Source: Hybos culiciformis (lineage: Eukaryota; Arthropoda; Insecta; Diptera; Hybotidae). From it: a stretch of 64,000 bases of DNA. Below are positions 49,498 to 61,219 of this stretch, one piece after another. Under the pieces are notes generated by a model. The model saw only the letters and a list, made by a program, of their open reading frames with translations. It was not told the DNA's origin and did no database searches. Position 1 is the stretch's first letter. Each line of letters starts with the position of its first letter. The position numbers and the translations under genes were made by a program. The stretch spans positions 125,721,812 through 125,785,811 of the forward strand of contig OZ023273.1 in the NCBI GenBank assembly GCA_964007475.1. Reading direction: 5' to 3'.

Positions 49498-52400
49498 TGA
49501 AAGTCAGAATTTTAAAAGTATCAGTTAGATTAAAATTCCGACTTACAATTCTTTCTACCAAGCTACAATTTTTTCTTTCAACAACCTACATATTTTTAAA
49601 AATAAAAATTCATATAAATTTTAATGTAAATTAAATAAAAAAAAAAACTATTTTTTCCTGCTGTGTAATATAAATTGCATTATTGGAAATAATAATAAAT
49701 TTAAAACAAAAAGCTTTTCTTGCTTGAGTGTTTCATATATTTAGAAAAGTCAAATTGGTAGCAATCTGGAAGACTCTTCTCTTCTCTTTTAAGGTCAATT
49801 GATGCTTGTATATATTCTTTTTGTAAGATTTTTAAGGACTTCTTTTATATTTTGTTATTTTTTTTTCCTTTGTATTAAAATTCAATGTGTTCTGTTTGTA
49901 ACATTTTATAGAAAATTATTATGGGCATATATTAAAAAAAAAGCTCAATCAATAATTTTCTGTTTTCAATAATATTTAAAAAAAAAAAAAAATGACATAC
50001 CTAGCTTTACACTGAACATTTCATATATATTAAAAAGAAAATCACTTAACCTTATTTTTATAATTTTTAAATACCGAACGTCAATTCGTTCATTCAAAAA
50101 TGTATACCTATAATAAGGAAATCCATGTGTACCATAGGTATAGCTAGAAAAAACAACAGAAAAGGTAAAATTTTCGCGTTTCTATTAAAATAAAATTTAT
50201 GTAAATAAAATTATTGCATAACACTTTTACACTTCACAATTTCTTCTTCATCTCATTTTGTTGGATTATTGTTTTAGCCAAGGATTTTTGTAAAAAAAAT
50301 AATGTAAATTCTATCATGCATGATACAAAATGTTTATAAGTGTGTTTATGGTGAATGAGGTATATTGTGTTTTAATGTTTTAAAATTATGCTTAATTAAA
50401 TACTCGGTTTGCTATAAATTTAGTTCACATTTTCGTTATTCACCAATAAAAAAGGGCACTTAAAATCTCGAATTTTGTATGTAACTTGTAGTTCCTTGTA
50501 TAGTACATCAGTTTATTTTGGAGCAAATGGCCTTAAATGATTAAAAACAAAAAAAAATTAAGTATATTATGAAAAAATTTTCGATATCTACATATACATA
50601 TTGAATTAATTAGTGCGGTTTCACGGGAAGGTCAACGAATTTCTGTTGTCCCATTGCAAAATACTACATTTAAATGACATTCATTCAAAATTATAAGCTG
50701 ACCAAATATACTTAATATTGAATTCTTAATAGCCATAAAATTCTCTAATATATTTATTACTTTATGTGGAAATTTGTAAAATATTGATAATTTTTCGTTT
50801 TCTTTCTATCATTAAATAAATCTTGCTCCTCTTTGAAACAACTTAACATTTATGACTTTTTTTATGCGATCCATTAAATTGTAAAGAAAAAAAAATGTTA
50901 TGTTACAATATAATAATATTTATCTATATTTAGAAACTATATTGAAAACCATCTTAATAAATTACATTTCTTTATTCTTATATCATTTTCAGTTTTCTTT
51001 AATATTTTCATTAGAAAAATTTTTATAATATAAAAGTTGAAAATAAGATATCCACAAAGTTATAATACTGATTGTCCCCTGTTAAAAAATATTATATAGG
51101 CTTATAATCGAACGAAAAGAAAAAAAAAATCAAATTTCCCCGAAGATTCATTAGTGTAATGATTATTAATACTTTTTGTTTTTTAATTAATTTATGTTCA
51201 ATTTACACAAATAATTATATGTATGGAAAATGGTATGTATGTAGGTATGTTCAAAATTTGTCGTTACCTTTACATGTTAAGTATGTCAAATATGTATATA
51301 TGAAAGTATATTTATGTTGTGTTGATATTATAAAATTTAATATTTTTGATGATTGAAAAAATTGGAAAGTAAAACAATTCTTTCTTATTGAAACTGGCAT
51401 ATAATTTATAAAATTGGATATCAGATCATAATTTTTTTTCTAGTTGGATGTGGCTGCTCTCTAACTACACTAGGAGCATAATTTTATTTATTTATTTTTA
51501 TTTCTTGTAGGTTTTAATTTATCTTGGGCTTGAGGTTAAAAATTGTCCCGTTTATAGTTCAAAAGATTTTAATAATTTCAGAATAGGTTTTCTTACTTAC
51601 GTTTAGGTGCTTAAAACTGAACATTATTAATAAAATTGTTGGGCATGCAGTTTTAAGAAACCGGCTTTTTAAAATTAGATACACTTTAAGTTTTGACATT
51701 TTAGATACTTAAATCTATTGTATTTATCTGTTCAATATTTCTTTATATATATTGAAGGAATATTTTTGTTAAATATTGTTAAACGAGCTTCTTTTGATCT
51801 CTTGAAATAATTCTTATATTGAAACAATCTGGTGTGATTTATTTTAAAATCTTTTTTAGATTATATAATTTTGTTATAAAAAAAAAAAGAAAGTATTTTA
51901 TATTTTTTATAACTCAAGTTGTAGAGGAAATTTCCTGTTCACTTAAAAATTTTTTATCTTTATTGTTATAAAATTGTGTAAATAATGAAGGTGCAATAAT
52001 TGAATTGAATTGAGAATCCCAAATCGTTTGGTGGAAAAATAATGTGGTATAATGAAAAATAAATAAGATATTATACTCAATAATAATATTATATTTTAAA
52101 AAAGAAGAGATCTACTAAATTGATTGTGTACATAGACATACTTTCAAAATTCATATCTTAACGTATTGTACTGTGAAGATTATTTTATTAGTTTCTTTAC
52201 AGCTATGTGAAAATAGATCGTTGCCCAACAACGTTTCAATCCTCTTACACGCCTTATTTTTCTGTAAAGATTTCACGAACACCTGGGTTGAATTCAAATT
52301 TCTTTTCAACCAAGAATTAAAATCTATATACTGAAATTGCGAATTAACAATTACCATAATATCGACATTTTCAGTTTTTCAAATTTTAAATTTTTAATAC

Positions 52401-52849
52401 TCTAAAACTTTGACTGTTCCAAAGAGTTTTGCCATATCAAAAACAATTAGAACAGAACTCTGCTCACATCCGATAGAAAATATTGAAATAAAATATTTAA
52501 AAAATTGTATGTCAGATTAGTTGTATGTTAGTTTCTAATTATTGACACAACTTATTGTTTACTTTAAAATTTATTATTGCCTCTGGTAATGTGGTTATTT
52601 AACGAAGATACTGGTACAAAATTGTTATTTTTCTTTAAAATATTCTAGTTTTTTAAAAATATATAGCAGCCAAAGGTATTTGGAATTTCCAAAAGTCCGT
52701 TTGCACAAATGCATAATCGTAAGTTTTTTAACAATATCGAGAACAATATCTGAGTCAATTAGCTATATTTCTTTACCCCAGCAATTGAAAGTTATTAAAA
52801 AATAAACCATGAAAATAATTTTTTTTTACCAAATAATATGTTAAACCTA

Positions 52850-52915
52850 CGAATCGAGAGAGGGCCATTATATTTAAATTTTGCCTAGGGCCTCAAATAA
52901 TAAAATTCGGCTCTG
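52850..52915. mobile_element. Probable hAT element end (remnant)
   Basis: Read on the minus strand this begins CAGAGCCGAATTTTATT and continues into GAGGCCCTAGGC. CAG-type ends with a CCTAGGC block are common at hAT termini. No matching second end or 8-bp duplication was found upstream or downstream, so it is likely truncated. Confidence 0.35.
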
Positions 52916-55263
52916 ATAATAACATGTCTTACTTTTCTTTTTAGTACTTACATTTATTATATATTTCAATTTATTTTGACAGAATTCTTTAATTGAAAGT
53001 TTAATGAATCACATATGTAAGTTCATATAATATGTTGAAAATTATGTTCATGTAAACTTTATGTTAATCTGATTAGTGCTATTCCGAAAATTTGTACAAA
53101 AATTAGAATTAAGGATATTATTTTTTACATATGATAATGTGTAAAAGTGCTATATTGTATATTATAGGTATATACTTAAAGAATAAATAAATTATGTATT
53201 CATTTACCGCGTTGATAACTTTCGGAGTAATATTGTAGAATATTTTTGGAGATTTTATTATTTCTCTTTAAAAAAAATACTGACAAATAAAGAAATCTCT
53301 TTATTTAGAGCATGCCCGGTCCCAAATTAATGAAAAAAAAAAAACATTTTGAGCTTTATTGCAATATGAGACGAATTTAATCGCAAACGAATTCAAAATA
53401 ATTCCAGGAAATATGTTTTATGTGGCGATTGTAACAATATATTTGTCATTGATGTAATATAGTTATAGAAATTATATAGAGTACACTGAAAAAAAGATTT
53501 TTCTTTTTTTAATTTAGATAGATATCCAACATATATGTTTGTTCATAAATCTGTCCGAACTTAGTTTAAAAAAAAAAATGTAAACAGTTTTTGTAATAAA
53601 TATTGTTGTACCTGGAAATTTTCAATTTCAGATTAATTGAAAACGTATCTTGTAATAGTAATAGTAATAGTAATAGTTCTAAACTTTGCACTACTTGTAG
53701 TTTAAAGTTTAATTTTTTTATATACATTATTCCTTTTCGAAGAGATTGTTATTCTTGGCTATTCTGCGTTCTATACCAATGAATATAAATTAGTTATTAT
53801 TTTAAATGTTATCAGGTACAATTTGTATATTGAAAATAAGTTAATTAAGTATCTTAAATAGTTTAAATTAGCCTAAGAATACCCAAAGTAATATTTTGTT
53901 TAAGTACATTAACATTATATTTGTTGTTTTAAATATTATTATTACATTGTTTGTTTTCAGTGCTAATCTTATATCTTGGTAATAAATTCAAAAAGGTACA
54001 TTATTTATTCTCCGTAGTTTTTATAACATTATTTTACCGACGAAAAGTTCTTTTTTTTTTGTTTTTTTTTTACTTAGTATTGAAAAATATTAGAAAACTT
54101 TATTTTGTTCCCCTGATATTCCAATTGGTTTTTGTAAATTAAATTGTTTAATTGACATATCTACATATAAAAAAAAGTGTAATTTTGCTTTTAGGCTAAG
54201 GATATGTAAGGTTGCTCAAAAAAAAACCATACACTTTTAAATGAGAAAATCAGGGACGATATTTTTTCTATATACTTTTAAAATTGAATCAAAAAATTCA
54301 AATATAAGTTTAATGGTTATAAAATCAAAATCGATTTAAATATTTGGGTCAATTTGATGCTAAACTCCAACATCGAGTATTTATAACTTTGTGGTTATGC
54401 TTATTATAAAACTGAGTCAGATTTGGGTAGAACTATGATTACGATTAGGTGCTACTATTAAAATATTTATGATTGTATAAAAAGTGTTACCTGTATAATA
54501 ATGAAATTATAATAGAGAAGAAATTATAGGTAAAAGCAAGTGTTTAAGTTCAATTCATAAGTCGTAGTTTTATTTTTATTAACTTTAATATTTGTCTTTG
54601 TAGTGAAACTGAAAATGTTATATTGAAAGCTAAACACAATACGTTTTTTCATCAATAACAATTTTCGAATCGACAGATTTTTGGAAAATTTGTAGATAAC
54701 ATTGTTGATCTTTAGGAAATTTTCAGATAAAATTAATATAATAATCTTTCGTAAACCGTCTATACTTTCGTTACTGCTTTTTTTTTTAGTCATGCTTTTC
54801 ATTCAAATATGCGGTCTTTATATATTTTTTGCTCTCTGTTTTTTTTTTTTTTTTTTTTTTGTTTCTAGTACAGAATGTTTAATAAAATTATTTTTTTAAC
54901 GTGGTCGATATTTCTAAATTTTTTTTGTTTTTAAAAGGGACGCTCTTAGGATTTTGATACCAACATTATGAGCAATTTAATATTTATATAAATAGTTAGC
55001 AGATTATTATATTCTATACTAAATGGAAGGTTTGGAATTGGGCTTCAAATAAGTGTAGTTCTAGACTTAATTATCTAAATGAAAAATTATACATAAAATA
55101 TTTATTTATGGTACTACTAGATGGTACTGTTGATTAATTTGTATTTCTTTTGTTTTTTGTTAAAACCTACCTGCGTATACTCAAGAAAATATTTACTAAA
55201 ATTATAGAAGAATATAAATTTTGATATTTATCGTCATTATTTTGATTGATATATTAATTTCTT
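52916..55263. other. AT-rich stretch without a supported gene
   Basis: A GTAATA microsatellite lies at 53652-53675. Nothing else is recognisable. Confidence 0.55.
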
Positions 55264-55349
55264 TTATTTTTCTAATCCGATCTTTCTAAAATTTGAAGCG
55301 GGAATGGAGGCGGTTTGGACTTCCGACTTTAAGTCAAGCTTGCGTTGGC
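55264..55349 (-). CDS. Possible terminal coding exon of an unrecognised gene
   Basis: Seen: acceptor GAATTTTTTTTAG on the minus strand, two bases completing a split codon, then 27 codons and TAA. The peptide starts QRKLDLKSEVQTASIPASN and ends RKIGLEK. The segment is clearly GC-richer than its flanks. The plus strand is also open here (about 55266-55380), which weakens the strand call. No upstream exon in the right phase was found between 55.4 and 61 kb. Function unknown. Confidence 0.3.
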
Positions 55350-58300
55350 CTAAAAAAAATTCTTTTTTCGTAAATTTTTGAAATTTTATTTAATTTATTA
55401 ATTACTTTGAATTCAAAAAAATTAAAAAAAAAAAAAAATTAAAAAACAAAGGGCAGAAACAATAATAACAATTCCTTTGTTTGAAAATAATTCAAGTAAT
55501 AGAGTCAAAATTGTTCTGTTGTGCTTTAAGTTTTGACAAATCTTCTATATATTCTCAAATAAGTGTCAAAATTAAAAAATAAAATAAAATAGGGTAGTAA
55601 ATTGTAAATAGGGTAGAGTAAATATTTTTCTAATAAATTTTAAACTTAATTATCATTTTATTAGTATAAAGTGGCGAAGTTAATATTAATTTAATTCAGA
55701 CTTATTGCCGGCCAAAATTTATATATTTTTAATATTTTCTATTTGCTTAATATATTCTCTTTTCTCACCACTGAACCAAAAAAAAAAAAAACACACTGTA
55801 GATACTTCACACATCTTCTGTAAAAAGTTAAGGGTTGAGATTTCACAGTCTGAAGTTAAAAAAAAAATATTTTTTTTTTTCTGAGGATACCAAAAAAAAA
55901 CCCCCAACAACAACAACAGCAACAAAAAAAACCATTGAATAAAAACTTGCAAGTCCTAGGAGCTTGAAGGCAAATGTATATAGTATTGTATATATATATT
56001 CTATATTAAATACATAATTGTAAATGTACTTTCAGTGTAAAAACTGATTTCAACGGAAACGGAACGTGCTATAAAATTTCTCTCTTTTTTCTGTAACAAT
56101 ATTACCAAGACATATTGTGCAATTATTTATTAAAAAAAAAAAAAATATTAAAAGAAAAAAAAAATTTATTGACAATCGATTCTATATTAAAAAAAAAAAA
56201 AAATTTAGAATTGAAGCAAAATTTAAATTAATTAAAAAAAAAAAAAAATTAAAATAAAAAGAAATTAAATTAAGTGCAATAAAAAAAAAAATTTAAAAAA
56301 AAAAAAATAGTTTTTGTTAAAAAATTAAAATAATTTTTAATAATACCTACAAAAAAAAAATTAACCATGCGAAAAAAATAAATTTTTTTTATGGAAAATT
56401 TTGTCATGAGAGCGTAAAAATTCTCAAATTTTTTTTTTATTATTATTATTTATTTAGTTTTTTTTTTTTTAATGTACTCAAATTATATACCTATAATATA
56501 AATTTTTTTATTTTATTTTTTTTTTTTAATTTACTTCCAATTGCATTAACTTTTTGATTGTAATAAACAAAAAGCTATTAATGTTTACCAGAAAAGAACT
56601 GTTATTATTATTTTTTTTTTATTTTTTCTATAACGAAAAGTACCTAGATATTCCTTTGTTTTTTTTTTTTTTGTATTATTTTTTTGTTTTTTTTTTTTAT
56701 ATTTGTTTCAAATATTTTACTCATGTTCTCAATTACAAAACTTTATTTTCATTTTTCTGTTTTTTTTTTTTTGGAATTTATATGTGGAAAGGAAATGTAT
56801 ATTTGCGTATGTGTGCGTAAATCCTTTTTTTTTTTTTTTGTTTTATCCCTACTCTCTTCTAGATTCTCTAATCCAAATATCTCTTCTTGGTGTTTAATGT
56901 GCGGGGGATAATAATTTTTGTTTTTTTCTTTTTTTTTATAAGTTTTTATTAACTTGCATGTTCTGCTCTATTAATATGAATGGTGTTGTGTAGAAAGGAA
57001 GTGAAAATAGTCATTATGTATGCAACTGGAATTTTAGGAAATTTTGAATTTATTTGTTTTTTTTTTGTCATGGAATAAAAATTATGCTAATGTGCAGAAA
57101 GAGTATGCACATAGCAGAATGTGTTGGCTAGAAATGTTTCTTGAAATTTTTTAGTTTCGCGAGAATCGGCAGAAATTATGAAAAATTAGTGCGGACTGAC
57201 TGATAAGGGAAAAAAAACTAGTATAGGTGCCTTTTTTTCTTTACCTGTGATATGTGAATATTGTGAAAAGATTTCAATATAAAGTAAAACTCGCGTAACA
57301 ATCAAATATTTGAACAATATTTAGAAAAATAAAGCTTAAGAATATGTAGATATTGAATTTTTATGTAGAAGAAAATCTGTTTTGTTGTGAAACGGATCTT
57401 TAGGACGTGCGAACCGGTCAGTGTCAGAATATATGGATTAAAGTAGTTAGATATTGCACAGTGCAAATTGAATCTGAACGAAATAAATGCCATTTAACTT
57501 GCAAATTATTTAATTGAACTTTGATTAAATTTATTTAAAAAATTAATCAATATAATAAATGAGGATACGAAATTCATGAGTATTGTTTGTAAGATTGATA
57601 AATAATGATTATAAGGTTTTAAATTACGATATACATAATTAAGAAAGCTTTAAATTAAACTCGAAAAAAAAAAAAAATAAAAGTCTTAATCTACAATATC
57701 TTTTTAATCTTTTTTCTAGTTAATATTAAACATTTCATAACAAATACAATTTTAATTATCCTTTTTTATTTCTTAAATACAATTAAATTTAATATTATTG
57801 CAAGAAGCTCGTTTCTTTCAACTTGCTAACGAACAACATAGAAATTTCACAGGAACTGTAAATTTTTTATATAAACTAATAACAAGTTTGTTTCAAACGC
57901 ATAACGACTAAAGATACAAGTATATTATTGATTACAGAATACAGTATCCCAACCAATTACAAACCCTCATGGCAAAATATTATTTATAATAAGTTATTCG
58001 TGTTCTTGTTTTCAAATACTTAATAATTTCTTTAAAAACAATTAGAATTCTGAATATCTAAAATCTCATTTTCAAATTATGTAAAATAAAATTTTTGCAT
58101 AAAATCATTCAATACATTTATGTGTCACTCTCTCTCTGTCTATGTATTAGTATTTGTTTTTATAAATTCAGAATATTTATATTATTTTCATTCTCAATTT
58201 TCTCTTCAAAAGGTATATTCATATTAAAAAAAAAAAAAAACAAAAAAAAAAAAAAGGACAAGAAAATTAACAAATATCCTTGTTTATTTATTTTTTATTT

Positions 58301-61049
58301 TGAATAGGGAAAACATATTTAGTTTTTTTTTTTTTATTTTACATCAAAAAAAAAAAAAAGCGAATTTTTAATTTTCCTATGAAAACTACTTTGTATTATT
58401 ATTATTTTTTTTTTCCCTTACTTTAATAAATTTTAGTTTAGGTTTTTATTTTTATTATGTATTTTTCTTATAAATTCTTGTTTTTTTGTTTTTCATTTCA
58501 AGCGTCTGAAGAATTGTGATTTCGTAGTTGTTTGTAAATAATAAAAAAAAAAAAAAAAAATGAAAATATAAAATTGGAAAGTTTAAAAAAAAAAAAAAAA
58601 GAAAAAGTTTTTCCTGAGGAGGTTTTAAGTATTTGTTTTTTACCTCTAAAAAACTCTGTATGTACGTGGGGTTTTTTTTTTTTTTTCAAATATATTTTTC
58701 GTTAAAAACATATAAGTGTTTCAATTCCCAAGGCAATTCGTTTTTTTTTTTTTTTATATATTTTTATTTTATTATTATTATTTTTCCTCTCATGTGTATT
58801 AATAAATTACATTGATAAAAGTTTAATAAAATTTATAGCGGAGATTTAAGTAATAAAGCAGGGACTTTGTTTCTGTTTCTGTTTTTTTCATTCAAATATT
58901 TTCTTTTTTTTGAAATTGAGGGAAAAATTTTTGTAGAAAAAAAAAATAGCAAAAGTAAAATATTATTATTTGTAAAAGAAAATTATATATTTTTGTTTTT
59001 TTTTTTTTTTTTTTTTAAATCCAGAACAGATTGTCTTGCGTATAAAAATTTAAGCTGATTTAAATATAAGAGTACCTATATATAGTGTAAATTTAAGGAT
59101 TTTATATAGAAGGAACAACATAAAAAAAAAAAATCAGGAATCATATTCGAGTGACATACAAAAAAAAATCTGAAAATTGCATAATTCATCTTTCTTTATA
59201 TTCTTTATGGAATATAGAAATATGTCATTTCTATACATATTGCTTAGACATAGTGCAGTTATTAACCTAATTTTTTGTTTCTATACCACTCTTTTAAACT
59301 ATACGGAAAAATAAATATTGTTAACAAATTCGCAATTTCTTTATGAAATCCACGATAGCGAAAAAAATATAGATAAAAACAAAACCAGTAAAATATTGTT
59401 TTTTATTTAATAAAAAATCTCTCTCTAAAAAAAAAAATAACTATCGAAATTATTAAAATTAATGTTTTATTGCATCCATTTGTTTTCTATATATGATTAA
59501 AATTGTGCGGTTATTAGCGAAGAATAGAATAATTGGATTTTATTATCCTATTACTATTGTTATAATATTCCTTGCTAATTTTTTTTTTTTTTTTTAACTT
59601 AAATTGAGAATGAAAATATTTTCGGGTTTTAAAATAATTTTAATTTTAGCTATGGAACAAAATAATAATATTTGCATTAATTTATTGCAGTTTGGGTCTC
59701 GCTTAATTTTCATTATGTGAAACATTTATATTGACATTTCTGATACTAACTAATAATATCAAAATATGTTAAAATATTGAACATTAAAATTTTAAAATTA
59801 TTTTAGAAATTTTATTAAGATTGGAAAATAGAAATAATAATAATGGAAAAATCGAAATTAAAGTTGCGATATTCTTATTATTATAATATTGAGTAGGAGT
59901 TTTGTATGTTTTATTTTTATATATCTAAAATTTTACATTACAATTATATTTTTAACATTATTTTTAAATCCAATAATTTCCACGAATTCCTCAAAAAAAA
60001 TTTAAACTATCTATAGATTTACATTTTACACTGTCATACTATACTACACTATCTCAATAAAGCCGATTTATAGTTAAAAAAAAAAAACCTTAACTAAACT
60101 AAATAAAACCTGACACTACAATATAGTTTAAAAAACTTCACATTTTCCTATAAGCTTAGTATTATAATTTTTGAAGTATATCTGAAATCAATTCTGGACT
60201 AAAAATATTCTTGGTTGAATGAAAAAAAATTATAATTTGATAATCATTTTTAATATTTGTAATATTTATATGTATGTAGTGACATTTTACACTGAGTACC
60301 GTGCAAGCATAGAAAAAATTACAATCTGAATGACACTACACTTCAATATTGTTATCATTATTTTCTTTATTCTGTTACATTTTTATTTCCTTTTCAAGTT
60401 GACAGTATATTTGTTTGCTGAGAAATTGTTAAAATCACCGCTTTTTTACCACAAAGTCTCTTATACTTAATTCCTTCTCAAGCATAGGATACTATACGTA
60501 TGGATTCTATTTTTAGAATGTCTGTTTTTCTCTGTTCTTTAATTAAAATTATAAAAGTTGAATCTCTTTTCTTTTTTTTTTTTATATAAAAAAACAACTG
60601 ATTATGCGGTTTACATATAAGTAGATAAAGATTTAAATTTAAATGGTTGATAGAGATTTAAAAATGGAAAAAGAATATTATAATACCTTTGTTACAAAAA
60701 AAATTATATTCTGTTTTTCTTATTTATTTATTTTTTTTATTTATAATTATAATTAAGAGCAAAAAAAAAAAAATAAAAGAAAGATAATAGCAATTACATT
60801 TTTTATTTTTCACTCAGTATAATTATTTTATAGCATATAAACATAATGTACACTAATAACATACATGCATAATATATTATGTAGGAATACAAAAAAAAAA
60901 TAAAAATGAAATAATGAAAAAAGGAGGCGAAAATTAATAAAAAAAAAAAAAAACTTTATAAAGTTAATATTTTAAGTATTTTTTCAGTTATAATTTTTAA
61001 TAAAATTAAAAAACCGTAAACAAAAAAACAAAATAGTTAAAATAATAAA
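55350..61049. other. AT-rich, homopolymer-dense stretch up to the next gene
   Basis: Exceptionally dense poly-A and poly-T runs, especially 55.8-56.9 kb and 58.2-59.1 kb. The many Phe/Lys-rich open frames here are read-through of those runs. The last few hundred bases should hold the promoter and 5' UTR of the plus-strand gene. A TCAGT initiator-like match near 60813 is unproven. Confidence 0.5.
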
Positions 61050-61219
61050 ATGTTGAGCTCACTAGAAGCTCTCGCTGGTAAAATATCACCCGGTTCTGGT
61101 AAAAATAGTCCACAAAGACAAAAAAATAATATGCTGGATAATAATTCGAATAAAATAAGTCAGCAAAATCATAATAATATTCATCCTTATCATAAGCAAG
61201 AGAATAATATTAAAGAAAA
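61050..61219 (+). CDS. First coding exon of an unrecognised plus-strand gene
   Basis: Seen: ATG at 61050 in an A-rich context (AATAAAATG), three codons after an in-frame TAA. It is followed by 56 codons plus two bases, then a perfect GTAAGT donor at 61220 and a pyrimidine-rich stretch. The peptide begins MLSSLEALAGKISPGSGKN, continues SPQRQ, then becomes Asn/Gln/His-rich and polar (NNNSNKISQQNHNNIHP). This looks like the disordered N-terminus of a regulatory or RNA/DNA-binding protein. I do not recognise the family. Codon use is clearly unlike the surrounding intergenic DNA. The next exon was not found before the right edge. Confidence 0.6.

Larger units (their letters stand above)
45222..52849. 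other. AT-rich stretch without a supported gene
   Basis: Contains a 19-bp tandem triplet, a TTAG-based hairpin and a protein-like but unsupported 68-codon minus frame (52151-52357). No exon chain could be built. Confidence 0.5.

Noticed and set aside
52151..52357. 68-codon minus-strand frame with fairly balanced composition
   Set aside because: No homology recognised, and both AG and GT sites occur inside it without a consistent exon. Kept only as a curiosity.
55719..59058. Many open frames rich in Phe or Lys
   Set aside because: They are read-through of poly-T and poly-A tracts.
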